Assembly (NCBI RefSeq): GCF_017298635.1
Contig: NZ_CP071182.1
Span: 2,666,001 to 2,730,000 of the forward strand
DNA length: 64,000 bases
Direction of reading: 5' to 3'
Source: Paenalicyclobacillus mengziensis
GTDB lineage: Bacteria > Bacillota > Bacilli > Alicyclobacillales > Alicyclobacillaceae
Translations under genes and position numbers: made by a program
Notes under the pieces: generated by a model
What the model was told of the DNA's origin: nothing
The model's database searches: none
What the model saw: only the letters and a program-made list of their open reading frames with translations
Part shown: one piece after another, positions 51,260 to 59,667 of the stretch
Layout of the letters: each line of letters starts with the position of its first letter
Numbering within the stretch: position 1 is the first letter of the stretch

Positions 51260-52255
51260 TTAGTCGCTGTCATTGTCAAAATCTACCCAGAGTCCATCTA
51301 CGTATCCACCATCGCTGTCGGGTTCGGCACAGCCGCAACTAGAAACGCTAATGGTAGGAGATGTGATGCTTGTTGTGCCACTGACGAGGTCGTCCGACCA
51401 CGAGCCATCAGAAGTTGGTCCCATTCGGAAGCTCGTTTGGCTGTATGGGGTGCTCGAGGAATTCAAATTCAGTGAATACTTACCGGGTGTCAAATTCTGT
51501 GGCAGTGTCAGCGTATAGTACGCAGTGGCGGAAATCGTCGTATTACTTGTGTAGCTTTGGAGATAGGTGATTCCGACCCCAGAGCTTACAGGAGATAGAT
51601 TTTCTGCAACTGTACCCACACTTTGCCCGCTCGCATTCTTAAAGTTTACGTAAATCGTTTGTGGGAAATCGTGTGTCTCGGTCGTTGACTTCGTCCCATT
51701 CTCGTTGAAGTCGCTGCCGTCGGGCCTGGTCTGTGCCACTGTAACGGCAATGTCAATCTGATAGTTTACAGGGTTCTGGGTAACAGTGAAGCCAGTAAGC
51801 GTGAAGTTACTCCCTGGTGCTTGTGATGGTCCTGATGGTCCTGGTCCGTGGGGTTGTCCCTGATTGTGTCCTTGTCCTGGTTGATGGGATTGTCCCTTAT
51901 CGTCGCCTTGTCCAGGTGCATGGGATTGCCCCTTTGTATCACCTTGTCCCGGGAAATCATCACCTTGTCCCGGACCGTTTGGTCGTGCCTGATGAGTTTG
52001 CCCCCACTCATATTGCTGTCCCGGAGTATGAGGTGCCCCGCCAGGAGACATGGTCAGGGTTGTTTGAGGACTATACAGTGCGGATGGGCCATCGGTCGGC
52101 CGCTGCTGGTGCAGACCACTTGGTCCTGGAGCTGTGGCGGCAAAGGCTGCAGGAGCCATCAGTATTGACGCGGCTACCGCTGAAACAGCAGCTAACCCTG
52201 TCCAGGTTGCTTTTCGCATCTTTTCATCCCGCTTTCGAATTAGTGTTGCTGTCAT
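51260..52255 (-). CDS. Secreted Gly/Gln/Pro-rich protein of unknown function
   Basis: 331 residues. The signal peptide (RKATWTGLAAVSAVAASILM) ends at a likely AFA-AT cleavage site. Residues ~80-145 are a low-complexity, hydrophilic region of PGQGDDKGQSH-type repeats. The C-terminal ~180 residues look all-beta (FTLTGFTVTQNPVNYQIDIAVTV) and end in a Cys-Gly-Cys and an Asp-rich tail (DGGYVDGLWVDFDNDSD). A GGGAGGG site precedes the ATG at 52255. The repeat-plus-beta layout suggests a surface or matrix protein. A variant of the GTTC-N8-GAAC palindrome lies about 60 bases upstream. I recognise no family. Confidence 0.7.
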   Translation of the reverse strand: MTATLIRKRDEKMRKATWTGLAAVSAVAASILMAPAAFAATAPGPSGLHQQRPTDGPSALYSPQTTLTMSPGGAPHTPGQQYEWGQTHQARPNGPGQGDDFPGQGDTKGQSHAPGQGDDKGQSHQPGQGHNQGQPHGPGPSGPSQAPGSNFTLTGFTVTQNPVNYQIDIAVTVAQTRPDGSDFNENGTKSTTETHDFPQTIYVNFKNASGQSVGTVAENLSPVSSGVGITYLQSYTSNTTISATAYYTLTLPQNLTPGKYSLNLNSSSTPYSQTSFRMGPTSDGSWSDDLVSGTTSITSPTISVSSCGCAEPDSDGGYVDGLWVDFDNDSD

Positions 52256-52313
52256 TCTTGGTGTCCCTCCCGAAAGTCAGCTTACCAATATAATGAACAA
52301 AAATCAATATTTT

Positions 52314-52329
52314 GTTATATTTAAAGAAC
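52314..52329. promoter_or_regulatory. Variant 16-bp operator upstream of the secreted repeat protein
   Basis: GTTATATTTAAAGAAC; on the minus strand it reads GTTCTTTAAATATAAC, containing GTTCTTT, which fits the SinR half-site GTTCTYT. It belongs to the same series as 56752, 56914, 57078 and 60925, but with one weaker half. Confidence 0.4.
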
Positions 52330-52531
52330 AATAATTGACTCAGCAAAAATTGACTCAACAGATTGTGACTTTAAATTTTCAGTGCTGCAGTGAACTGTTC
52401 GACAGGTCTGACAATACGTAGGCGTTCCTACCAACGTAGACTTGTTTGTGCGTACCTATCTTACTTTGGATAGCTGCCCTCATCCCGGGAAACGCTATAC
52501 CCGACTGTTTATTGGAGGGGGAGGTTGCAGT

Positions 52532-54079
52532 TTGGCTCATCAGGCAACAAAGGAACACACCAATCAAACCAAAGACATGCCGCCAATATCCCGAGAACTG
52601 CATCAGAACATGAACTACTTGAACAACCTGCTCGGCATAGGGCAAGGCCCAGGACACAGTTGGGATATCATGGCCAAACCGTTTGAGTTCGGAAACTTCA
52701 AGATGATGTCTTATGTCTTGAACGGTTACTTCCTGACCATGAATATGGTCCTGATTCTCGATGACCTCCAAAAGAATATTCAGGGTTTCTTAGCATCGAA
52801 GCCAAACGGCGAGTTCACGCTGGCGGAGCTGATGGAGTACCTGAACACACGTGTGAACTTCGTCCAGGTACAGCCCGTCAACAAGATGCAGGACGTGGTC
52901 CGCTTTATTCTGTCTGGCCCGTTCATCGTATTCATTGACGGCTTTGACGAGGCCCTGCTCATCGATACGCGTATCTATCCGATGCGCAGCATCGCACCGC
53001 CCCTTGTAGAGCGCGTTGTTCGAGGTCCGCATGACGGGTTCACGGAAACGATGCTGATGAACACCGCGCTCATCCGGCGCCGACTGCGGGACCCCAGTTT
53101 GCGGGCTGAGTTGATGCAACTCGGATCGCGATCGAAAACAGACTGCACCTTGATGTACATCGACGAAATTGCCGATCCGAAAGTGGTTGACAACGTTCGC
53201 ACGAAACTAAAGAACATCGATTTTGACAGCGTCATCATGGCCGAGCAGTCTGTCACGGATTTGATTCAGAAGGTTAAATGGAACCCGTACCCGATGGTCA
53301 GGTATACGGAGCGGCCGGATGTGGCAGCAACAGCCTTGATGGAAGGCCATGTGGTCATTGTGGTCGATACCAGCCCTGAGGTCATCATTGCGCCCATTAC
53401 GCTGTTTCAGATGCTGCAGCATCCGCAGGAGTACCACTCGTACCCAATGGTCGGTACATACACAAGGTGGATTATCCTTGTTGCATATGTTCTGAGCATT
53501 CTCCTTCCGGGATTGTTTTTGCTGATGAACTTTCATCCGCACACCATGCCGAAGGAGTTCAGCTTTTTCCAAGCGAATACGGGCGGTCCGCTTCCATTAT
53601 GGGCTGAGCTGTTGATCGCCGAGTTTATGCTCGATGTCCTAAAGCTTGCCATGCTCAACACACCGCCAGTCATTGGTTCGATGGTCAGTATTGTCTCGGC
53701 CATTGTGTTTAGCCAATTCGCGGCCAAAATCGGATTGTTGGAACCCGAAGTGCTCGTCTACATGGCTTTCGTACTCGCTTGTCAATTCGCTATGCCGACG
53801 TTCGAAGTCTCAATGGCGAACCAGATGAGTCGGCTGTGGATCCTCGCCTTAACGCAAATCGGTCACTGGACCGGTTTCTCATATATCGGATTTTGGGTGG
53901 CAGTGTTTTCGCAATTCGTATACCTTGCCACCCGGAAGTCATTCGGTGTTCCCTACCTATGGCCACTCATTCCATTCAAGTGGACAAACGGCATGAAACA
54001 GATACTGATTCGACAGCCAACCACCAATAATGAGGGTGTGCCGAGAGTCATCGTGCGCTCGAAGATTCGGGGAAGATAA
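52532..54079 (+). CDS. spoVAF: Spore germination protein, GerA family, SpoVAF-like
   Basis: 515 residues. The cytoplasmic N-terminal half carries the GerA-family signature PPLVERVVRGPHDGFTETMLMNTALIRRRLRDPSLR and LGSRSKTDCTLMYIDEIADPKVVD. About five membrane helices follow in the C-terminal half (WIILVAYVLSILLPGLFLL and others), along with the PPVIGSMVSIVSAIVFSQFAAK segment. The overall pattern looks closer to SpoVAF than to a GerAA subunit. TTG 52532 follows GGAGGGGGAGG by 7 bases; the longer frame upstream is not supported. No spoVA partner genes are nearby, so this is an orphan copy. Confidence 0.85.
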   Translation: MAHQATKEHTNQTKDMPPISRELHQNMNYLNNLLGIGQGPGHSWDIMAKPFEFGNFKMMSYVLNGYFLTMNMVLILDDLQKNIQGFLASKPNGEFTLAELMEYLNTRVNFVQVQPVNKMQDVVRFILSGPFIVFIDGFDEALLIDTRIYPMRSIAPPLVERVVRGPHDGFTETMLMNTALIRRRLRDPSLRAELMQLGSRSKTDCTLMYIDEIADPKVVDNVRTKLKNIDFDSVIMAEQSVTDLIQKVKWNPYPMVRYTERPDVAATALMEGHVVIVVDTSPEVIIAPITLFQMLQHPQEYHSYPMVGTYTRWIILVAYVLSILLPGLFLLMNFHPHTMPKEFSFFQANTGGPLPLWAELLIAEFMLDVLKLAMLNTPPVIGSMVSIVSAIVFSQFAAKIGLLEPEVLVYMAFVLACQFAMPTFEVSMANQMSRLWILALTQIGHWTGFSYIGFWVAVFSQFVYLATRKSFGVPYLWPLIPFKWTNGMKQILIRQPTTNNEGVPRVIVRSKIRGR

Positions 54080-54149
54080 GGCGTCGAGGTAAGAAATTAA
54101 GAGACATTTGGGGTTTTATAGTAAGGTTTTGGTTCGAGCAGCCTGCGTG

Positions 54150-54163
54150 GTTCTAACAAGAAC
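54150..54163. promoter_or_regulatory. GTTCT-AACA-AGAAC palindrome
   Basis: A perfect 14-bp palindrome, 2 bp shorter than the related 16-bp sites in the exopolysaccharide region, followed by a further AAGAAC half-site at 54170. It sits after spoVAF with no obvious promoter, so its role is uncertain. Confidence 0.35.
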
Positions 54164-54195
54164 AATAACAAGAACATTCGACCCTATGTAAAGCT

Positions 54196-54240
54196 GACTG
54201 GCCCGCGTGGGATAAGAACTGTGCGGGCCAGTCGATTTGC
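54196..54240 (+). terminator. Terminator after the SpoVAF-like gene
   Basis: GACTGGCCCGC / GCGGGCCAGTC, perfect 11-bp stem with a 16-nt loop, followed by GATTTGCG. Strong stem, weak T-run. The remaining bases up to 54353 hold nothing else I can name. Confidence 0.65.
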
Positions 54241-54353
54241 GACGATTGGGCCAATCACGGATTTCGGACTGTATGAAAAACGATAGCGACGAGAAGCCCC
54301 GTGGGGTCAGGTGCGCTGCCGTTTTGCCTAAAAACAAGTCCGGTAGAGAGAAC

Positions 54354-54545
54354 TCAGTGCTCTTTTAGATCCTGAACTGGTACGTTTATAACAGTTCCGT
54401 CCTCATAGTGACCTTCCACATAACCGTTTGTCTCGAACACTTTATCGAGGTGGATGGCGTTTCCTCGAAAGGTTACCGGGATGATATCCGGTGATGCAAT
54501 GATGTCCTTTGCGCGCTGTACGTCTATCGTAAACACATCCTTCAA
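54354..54545 (-). CDS. sspH: Small acid-soluble spore protein, H type
   Basis: 63 residues. The sequence TIDVQRAKDIIASPDIIPVTFRGNAIHLDKVFETNGYV matches H-type SASPs (MDVKRAKQI...SPxxxVxYxGxPVWI pattern). It is packed in the spore core and made only in the forespore. The TTG start at 54545 has GGAGTG upstream. A candidate forespore promoter is at 54568-54597. The stop is followed by the unassigned stretch below 54354. Confidence 0.82.
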   Translation of the reverse strand: MKDVFTIDVQRAKDIIASPDIIPVTFRGNAIHLDKVFETNGYVEGHYEDGTVINVPVQDLKEH

Positions 54546-54567
54546 TTTGTACTTTCACTCCAGTATG

Positions 54568-54597
54568 AAGGATGCTTAAAGTCGCAAGAACTATGCA
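54568..54597 (-). promoter_or_regulatory. Candidate SigG/SigF promoter for the SASP gene
   Basis: On the minus strand TGCATA (54597-54592), 17-bp spacer, CATCCTT (54574-54568). The -35 matches the SigG form TGMATR fully; the -10 fits only in part (CATNMTA expected). Confidence 0.45.
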
Positions 54598-54700
54598 AAT
54601 AAATCAAAATGGAAACTACAAACAGAAATCACAAATGAAAATTACACAACCGTCATCTCGTGACCGCGTTGGTCCCGTGAAAACGTATGATGGCACCGTC

Positions 54701-55201
54701 CTAGTGCTGGGATGAATGTCTTGGCCAGCTTTCGTAGAGAAACCCAATCACCGCAATACCGAGTGTGTCGATGTAAACGTCATACAACCGGCCGTCTCGG
54801 CCAAACGGGATCTGCAGTAACTCGGTTCCAACTGCAAACAAAAACGCCAGGACTGAGGAGAAAAAGTGCCTGCGAAAGGACAGGGAAATCAGAACATCAA
54901 GGATGCCAAATCCGATAAAGTGACCTAACTTTGTAATAATCCATCCTTGGTTGTCCAGATGAGAATAGAAGTCCACAAAGAAAAACGACCTCCAGACGGG
55001 ATGCGGGTCTAAGTGAAAACTGATGGAGGATAGATGTATCAGTGCTGCCACACTTGATGTCATAACGCCAACGAGCAATAGACAGCACCACAGTATCGTC
55101 CCGACAAGATAGCCAACATGGACCTTCTTTTGGCTCCTCTTTGTGATGGCATTCGTTTCGGTGACGCCATCTATTTGTACAATCTCTCTTTGATTGGACA
55201 C
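54701..55201 (-). CDS. VanZ-like membrane protein
   Basis: About 166 residues with several membrane helices. The VanZ pattern is visible in KLGHFIGFGILDVLISLSF, VGTELLQIPFGRDG and RLYDVYIDTLGIAVIGF (conserved Lys-His, Glu-Gln, Asp-Asp-Gly). I start it at GTG 55201 because GAGG lies 6 bases upstream; the longer frame to 55282 runs back through a terminator stem whose AAGGAGAGG only looks like a ribosome site. Members relate to glycopeptide tolerance or cell-envelope processes; the role here is unknown. It lies downstream of the CpsC/CpsD pair. Confidence 0.75.
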   Translation of the reverse strand: MSNQREIVQIDGVTETNAITKRSQKKVHVGYLVGTILWCCLLLVGVMTSSVAALIHLSSISFHLDPHPVWRSFFFVDFYSHLDNQGWIITKLGHFIGFGILDVLISLSFRRHFFSSVLAFLFAVGTELLQIPFGRDGRLYDVYIDTLGIAVIGFLYESWPRHSSQH

Positions 55202-55238
55202 GAGGATTCCTCGTTTCTGTTGAAGTGAAACCGAAGGA

Positions 55239-55274
55239 AAAGGAGAGGACGAATGTTCTTTAGTCCTCTCCTTT
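55239..55274 (-). terminator. Terminator of the CpsC/CpsD transcript
   Basis: AAAGGAGAGGAC / GTCCTCTCCTTT, perfect 12-bp stem, 12-nt loop; on the minus strand it is followed by TCC TTC. It lies about 65 bases past the CpsC-like stop and ahead of the VanZ-like gene. Confidence 0.8.
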
Positions 55275-55336
55275 GCAAGCAAATCGTATTGAATGGTTCG
55301 TTCTTGTGTGTTCGTAGCGAGCGGACAGCAATCATG

Positions 55337-55999
55337 TCATCCAATCTTCCGCTTGGACTTTCCTGATTTCTTTTGTCTAATTTTGTACTCCTGGACGGTA
55401 CCGAGCACTGGGATGTTGAGAAAGCGAGACATATCGGTCTCTGTTTTAATCCGCAGATCGAGATACTCGCGCATAAAGGCGATACCAAGTGCCAGAATCA
55501 GCCCTATCACCCCAGCCATAATGACGGTTTTCTTGGAGCTCTTAATGGTGGCTGGGGCAGTGGGACTTGCTGGGTTGATGACGGTGGCACTGGGAAGACC
55601 AAACGCGCTTCCTTGGTCAACGAAGGTCTGCGCCACGGCGTTGGCCACGGAGGCTGCATAGGGTTCGTTGGGCCCTACGGAAGTAATGTAAATTAGGCTG
55701 CCACTGGTGGCTGGTTGAATCAGACTGGCAATTTCGGATGGACTCAGGAGCAACGACGGGAACTCCTTTATCACGTCTTGGTCGAATGCTTGGCTCGTGA
55801 GTATGCCGAATAAAGTTGTTGGGCCAGGTCCGGATTGAGACGATGCGCTTGCGGTCGTGAGCAATGTTGCCGTGGCTTGATAGACTGGCTTGGTCGTTTT
55901 ATGCGCGTAGTAGTAGGCGACGAACGAGGTGACAATCGGGATGAGTAGGATCAGCCAAAGGCTGCGTCTAATAATTTTCCAATATTCGCGTAGTTCCAT
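55337..55999 (-). CDS. Polysaccharide co-polymerase / kinase modulator (CpsC, YveK, Wzz family)
   Basis: 220 residues. Membrane helices at residues ~13-30 (SLWLILLIPIVTSFVAYYY) and ~160-180 (TVIMAGVIGLILALGIAF) flank an extracytoplasmic domain (PVYQATATLLTTA to FGLPSATVINPASP), with a short C-terminal cytoplasmic tail ending in Lys/Arg. That tail normally activates the partner tyrosine kinase, encoded immediately upstream. Together they set exopolysaccharide chain length. 20 bases separate the two genes. Confidence 0.92.
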   Translation of the reverse strand: MELREYWKIIRRSLWLILLIPIVTSFVAYYYAHKTTKPVYQATATLLTTASASSQSGPGPTTLFGILTSQAFDQDVIKEFPSLLLSPSEIASLIQPATSGSLIYITSVGPNEPYAASVANAVAQTFVDQGSAFGLPSATVINPASPTAPATIKSSKKTVIMAGVIGLILALGIAFMREYLDLRIKTETDMSRFLNIPVLGTVQEYKIRQKKSGKSKRKIG

Positions 56000-56019
56000 T
56001 CGATAATCTTCTCCTCTCG

Positions 56020-56733
56020 CTAGTTGAGGGGCATGGTGGACTCGTGACTTGGCGGATCAAAGGTTGGCGTATAGTAATATGCGTTGTCGTTGTCCCTCGG
56101 ACCCCGGTTGAGAATACCCCCAATGATTTTCCCTTGGACTTTGTGGATCTCGTTTATCGCCCGCAATGCCGCGAGACGATTGCTCGCCGCTCCATCGACC
56201 ACAAAAACGATTCCGTCAACGTTTCGACTCAAAACCAGTGCATCACTCACGGGCAATACGGGTGGTGCGTCGAAGATGACTAAATCGTACTTCGACTTGA
56301 GTTTTCCGACGAGCGAGGTAAACGCCAGGCTAGAAAGTAAACTTGGCGAGTTGATGCCAATCGGACCACTCGGGAGTAAATGGAGCCCTTCAACTTCTGT
56401 GGGGAGTACTGCCTCTTGTAATTCACAACCCTGTCGAAGTACCTTGGTGAGGCCCGTGTTCGTACTGACGTGAAATCGATGAGCCAGTTGCGGGTGTCTC
56501 AAATCGGCATCCACAAGCAAAACTCTCTTCGTGGCCTGAGCTGCAACAATGGCAAGGTTGGCAGCAGTCGATGTTTTGCCCTCTCCAGGACGTGCACTTG
56601 TCACGAGGAAAGCTTTAACGTTCATTGACAGCAACTGAATATTCGTTTCTATCGTTCTGTACGCCTCTGCATAGGAGGACTCCGGGTCGGTTTGCGTAAT
56701 CGGATAGATTGGCGTCGTCGTTTTTATGGCCAT
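56020..56733 (-). CDS. Bacterial tyrosine kinase, CpsD/CapB family
   Basis: 237 residues. Walker A SARPGEGKTSTAANLA, Walker A' VLLVDADLRHPQ and Walker B LVIFDAPPVLPVSDA are all present. The C-terminal tail NAYYYTPTF is the autophosphorylated tyrosine cluster. It controls capsule or exopolysaccharide assembly together with the CpsC-like protein. The gene is driven by the minus-strand promoter at 56778-56806, with an operator-like palindrome at its start site. Confidence 0.95.
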   Translation of the reverse strand: MAIKTTTPIYPITQTDPESSYAEAYRTIETNIQLLSMNVKAFLVTSARPGEGKTSTAANLAIVAAQATKRVLLVDADLRHPQLAHRFHVSTNTGLTKVLRQGCELQEAVLPTEVEGLHLLPSGPIGINSPSLLSSLAFTSLVGKLKSKYDLVIFDAPPVLPVSDALVLSRNVDGIVFVVDGAASNRLAALRAINEIHKVQGKIIGGILNRGPRDNDNAYYYTPTFDPPSHESTMPLN

Positions 56734-56751
56734 GAAAATTCACCTCATAAC

Positions 56752-56767
56752 GTTCTGTATCAAGAAC
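56752..56767. promoter_or_regulatory. 16-bp operator-like palindrome at the cpsD start site
   Basis: GTTCTGTATCAAGAAC, 5-bp arms GTTCT/AGAAC. It begins about 11 bases downstream of the -10 box of the minus-strand promoter and ends 18 bases before the kinase start codon, so a bound protein would block transcription. Confidence 0.65.
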
Positions 56768-56777
56768 ACACAACAAG

Positions 56778-56806
56778 ATACTATATCTGGCTGCTGGATA
56801 CGTCAA
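56778..56806 (-). promoter_or_regulatory. Promoter of the CpsD/CpsC transcript
   Basis: On the minus strand TTGACG (56806-56801), 17-bp spacer, TAGTAT (56783-56778). Confidence 0.72.
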
Positions 56807-56913
56807 CCTTGTCAAAAATTAAAATTGCTTGTGAAAGCAGCAACTCTCTGTGATACAAGAACGTCGTAGGGTAATCAGCTGAAGGCGGAATCGCAAAGAC
56901 ACAAAACACTTTT

Positions 56914-56929
56914 GTACATTATAATGAAC
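56914..56929. promoter_or_regulatory. 16-bp operator-like palindrome in the divergent intergenic region
   Basis: GTACATTATAATGAAC, one mismatch in the outer arms, with TATAAT inside. A GTTCTTT half-site (minus strand) is 20 bp away at 56943-56949. It is central in the 442-base gap between cpsD and the first glycosyltransferase gene. Confidence 0.55.
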
Positions 56930-57042
56930 ATCGAACGTGATTGAAAGAACAACATTAGCGTCTGTGAGTGAGAAACAGGAAGAAAACGAAAGAAAAATGG
57001 TGGAATCGTTCCATAAAACGAATATAACTAGCGATTTTGGAC

Positions 57043-57070
57043 TTGGTGAGAACAAACTCTAAGGATATAC
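57043..57070 (+). promoter_or_regulatory. Promoter of the exopolysaccharide glycosyltransferase genes
   Basis: TTGGTG (57043-57048), 16-bp spacer, TATACT (57065-57070). It lies inside the upstream open frame, which shows that the first glycosyltransferase starts further downstream. Confidence 0.6.
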
Positions 57071-57077
57071 TGATAAC

Positions 57078-57093
57078 GTTCTTAACAAAGAAC
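57078..57093. promoter_or_regulatory. 16-bp operator-like palindrome at the glycosyltransferase start site
   Basis: GTTCTT-AACA-AAGAAC, perfect 6-bp arms. It covers the expected +1 region of the promoter at 57043-57070. Confidence 0.7.
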
Positions 57094-57174
57094 AACCGTA
57101 CCTGGTTTTACCCCATCAGATGTAGCTTCGGTAGAAAGCAAAGTCCACGAGGCTTTCTTGAGGAGGACAAGGCG

Positions 57175-58410
57175 TTGAGAGTTTTGTCAACGGGGATGGA
57201 ATGGTTTAGTGAAAGTCCAGGCGGGCTTCCTCGGTACTTTGCGGATTACCTTGAAGCATGGCAACGCTCTGGGGAAGATGTCCAGGCACTTATCCAAGTA
57301 CAAAATCCGCGCGTTCGGGAAGAATTGCCTTCCTATGTACAAGGTGTAACTCTTGAACGCAACCATTTGTGGTCCGTGCGCTGGCAGTGGAGAGAACGTC
57401 TCGAATTAGCAGTAAGTGGTCAGACATATGACGTATGGAATCCACACTTCTCCTATTATGCGTGGGGGGCTGTGAACCGTCCATTGTTCTGCGAGATACC
57501 GATGGTGACTCATTTTCACGGCCCATGGGCGTACGAGTCAAAAGTGGAGCACGGTGGACTGTTACAACAAACCCGCTTTGCCATCCAGAAAGCGATTGAG
57601 AAGCGGGTGTATCGAGCCAGTGACCAGTTCATTGTACTGAGCCACGCCTTTAAAGACGTCCTGGTTGACAACTACGATGTACCTGCGGACAGAGTCCATG
57701 TGATTCCGGGAGGTGTCGATGTCAGGCGATTCTGTCCCGGAGATGATGAAGGTCGGGTGCGGCAAGAACTAAACCTGCCGCAGGACAAAACCATCCTCGT
57801 CAGTGTACGCCGACTTGCACACCGAATGGGATTAGATAGATTGATTCACGCTGTGTCCACGTTGCGTCACGACTTTCCCAAATTGCTGCTCGTCATCATT
57901 GGTACGGGTGGGCTTGAGCGAGAATTACGTGCATTGGTCACGGAATTGGGTGTTGAAGCCCATGTGTACTTTGCAGGCCGAGTGTCCGATGAAGATTTGC
58001 CAAAGTACTATCAGGCTGCCGACCTGTCCGTCGTCCCAAGCGTAGCCTTTGAAGGTTTTGGGCTCATCACAACGGAGTCCCTGGCATGTGGGACACCCGT
58101 TGTTGGGACACCCGTAGGTGGCATACGAGAGGTGTTGCAGGGACTTGATGGCGAGATGTTGTGCCCAGGTTCGAGTGTTCCCCATCTCGTTGAGGGACTA
58201 GGTCGAGCCCTTGGTCACGTGTCCCGTCTTCCGACGGCAGAACAATGTCGAGCGTACGTTCTACAGAATTACACGTGGGACGTTATCATTCCACAAATTA
58301 AGGAAGTGTTTGTATCAGCAAGGGATGGAAAACACAGCAAAGAAGGAACCCAATCTGTTGCGCTATCTAGCAAGCAGATCGCAGTAGCTGAAAGAACAAA
58401 AGGCGTCTGA
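57175..58410 (+). CDS. Glycosyltransferase family 4
   Basis: 411 residues. GT-B fold: acceptor side VLSTGMEWFSESPGGLPRYFADYLEAW, donor side ILVSVRRLAHRMGLDRLIHAVS, VIIGTGGLERELRAL, and the nucleotide-sugar motif SVAFEGFGLITTESLACGTPVVGTPVGGIREV. It adds a sugar to a growing exopolysaccharide repeat on the cytoplasmic face. TTG 57175 has AGGAGG 8 bases before it; the upstream frame to 57037 spans the promoter and is not translated. First plus-strand gene of the cluster. Confidence 0.93.
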   Translation: MRVLSTGMEWFSESPGGLPRYFADYLEAWQRSGEDVQALIQVQNPRVREELPSYVQGVTLERNHLWSVRWQWRERLELAVSGQTYDVWNPHFSYYAWGAVNRPLFCEIPMVTHFHGPWAYESKVEHGGLLQQTRFAIQKAIEKRVYRASDQFIVLSHAFKDVLVDNYDVPADRVHVIPGGVDVRRFCPGDDEGRVRQELNLPQDKTILVSVRRLAHRMGLDRLIHAVSTLRHDFPKLLLVIIGTGGLERELRALVTELGVEAHVYFAGRVSDEDLPKYYQAADLSVVPSVAFEGFGLITTESLACGTPVVGTPVGGIREVLQGLDGEMLCPGSSVPHLVEGLGRALGHVSRLPTAEQCRAYVLQNYTWDVIIPQIKEVFVSARDGKHSKEGTQSVALSSKQIAVAERTKGV

Positions 58411-58449
58411 ATGGCTCATGTGGATACTTGACGGACAAGAGGGGTCGCA

Positions 58450-59646
58450 ATGAATAAGCTTAAAAAAGTTGTGCTTGTCGCCAACGACGTCGGCGGCGTT
58501 GGGGGAATGGAGAGACACCTGGAAGAAATGATACAGCGAATGAAGAATGACTATGAAGTGACGGTCGTGTCTTCCAGCCTACGAATACCGAGTCAAGACG
58601 GGATTCGATTCATTCACATTCCCGCAGTTCGCCGTCCGTTTCCCCTGATGACCCTGATGTTCTCTACATATGCTTCACTCAGAGTACACTTTCTGGCACG
58701 TCACTCCATTGTACACACCACTGGGGCTATCCTTCTTACAAAGGCTGACGTTTGCACAGTTCACTTCTGTCATGCAGGGTGGCAGTCAGCCGCAGGGGAG
58801 AGCCAGACGTATGACTCAGTACTCCACCGCGTCAACCATAAAGTTGGCATGTGGATAAAATTGTGGATGGAACGGTATTGCTATCATCCTGCGCAGACTA
58901 GACACCTGGTCCCAGTATCGCAGAGAGTCAATCGGGAACTTGCAGAGTTTTACCCGTATCCACGTCGTCAGGTTCGGGTTATTTCAAATGGTGTGGATAC
59001 AGAAAAGTTCCATCCTGCGACTCATACGGAAAAGCACCAACTGCGCGCACAGTTTGGCTTGCCAACTGATGGGACCTACGTAATTTTTATGGGGGGGGAC
59101 TGGGAGCGTAAAGGTGTTCGTTATTTGCTCGAAGCGTTCAATCAACTCGCACCAGTCTACGCAAACTTGCACGTCCTCATTGTCGGTTCTGGAGACGCGG
59201 CACGATTTGCAGAATATGTTGATGACAAGTATATCCACCACATTCACTTCGTCGGCAAGCAGTCCAATCCGGACATCTGGTACCGGATGAGTGACGTGTT
59301 TGTCTTTCCTTCCAATTACGAGGCCTGTTCTCTTGCCGTTCTGGAGGCCGCCGCAAGCGGACTTGCAATGGTCGTGACAAACGTCGGCGGAGCGGATGAC
59401 ATTGTCAAAGATGGTGAGACGGGATACCTTGTCGAGCGAGATGTGGACAGCATCCGATTCAAGCTGCAGTATCTTCTGGATTTTCCCCACGAAATTGAGC
59501 GGGTCGGAAATCAGATTCGTCAGGTCGTTGCGTCACTGACATGGGATGAGACGTATCGGCAGTTTTCGAATTTGTACCAATCAATTGCACGTGAAAAAGG
59601 ACATCATGGGTTAGAACAGCCACAGCAGCCTGCTCTGAATCGGTAG
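58450..59646 (+). CDS. Glycosyltransferase family 4
   Basis: 398 residues. VVLVANDVGGVGGMERHLEEMIQRM is the Gly-rich acceptor-side start; PVSQRVNRELAEFYP, VIFMGGDWERKGVRYLLEAF and VFPSNYEACSLAVLEAAASGLAMVVTNVGGADDIV are GT4 motifs. ATG 58450 follows AAGAGGGG. It lies 39 bases after the previous gene, so they share a transcript. The sugar donor is unknown. Confidence 0.93.
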   Translation: MNKLKKVVLVANDVGGVGGMERHLEEMIQRMKNDYEVTVVSSSLRIPSQDGIRFIHIPAVRRPFPLMTLMFSTYASLRVHFLARHSIVHTTGAILLTKADVCTVHFCHAGWQSAAGESQTYDSVLHRVNHKVGMWIKLWMERYCYHPAQTRHLVPVSQRVNRELAEFYPYPRRQVRVISNGVDTEKFHPATHTEKHQLRAQFGLPTDGTYVIFMGGDWERKGVRYLLEAFNQLAPVYANLHVLIVGSGDAARFAEYVDDKYIHHIHFVGKQSNPDIWYRMSDVFVFPSNYEACSLAVLEAAASGLAMVVTNVGGADDIVKDGETGYLVERDVDSIRFKLQYLLDFPHEIERVGNQIRQVVASLTWDETYRQFSNLYQSIAREKGHHGLEQPQQPALNR

Positions 59647-59667
59647 TAAGACTTGAGGAGGCGACGT

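Noticed and set aside
57037-57174. N-terminal extension of the first exopolysaccharide glycosyltransferase
   Set aside because: A promoter and an operator-like palindrome lie within it, and a strong AGGAGG site precedes the TTG at 57175.
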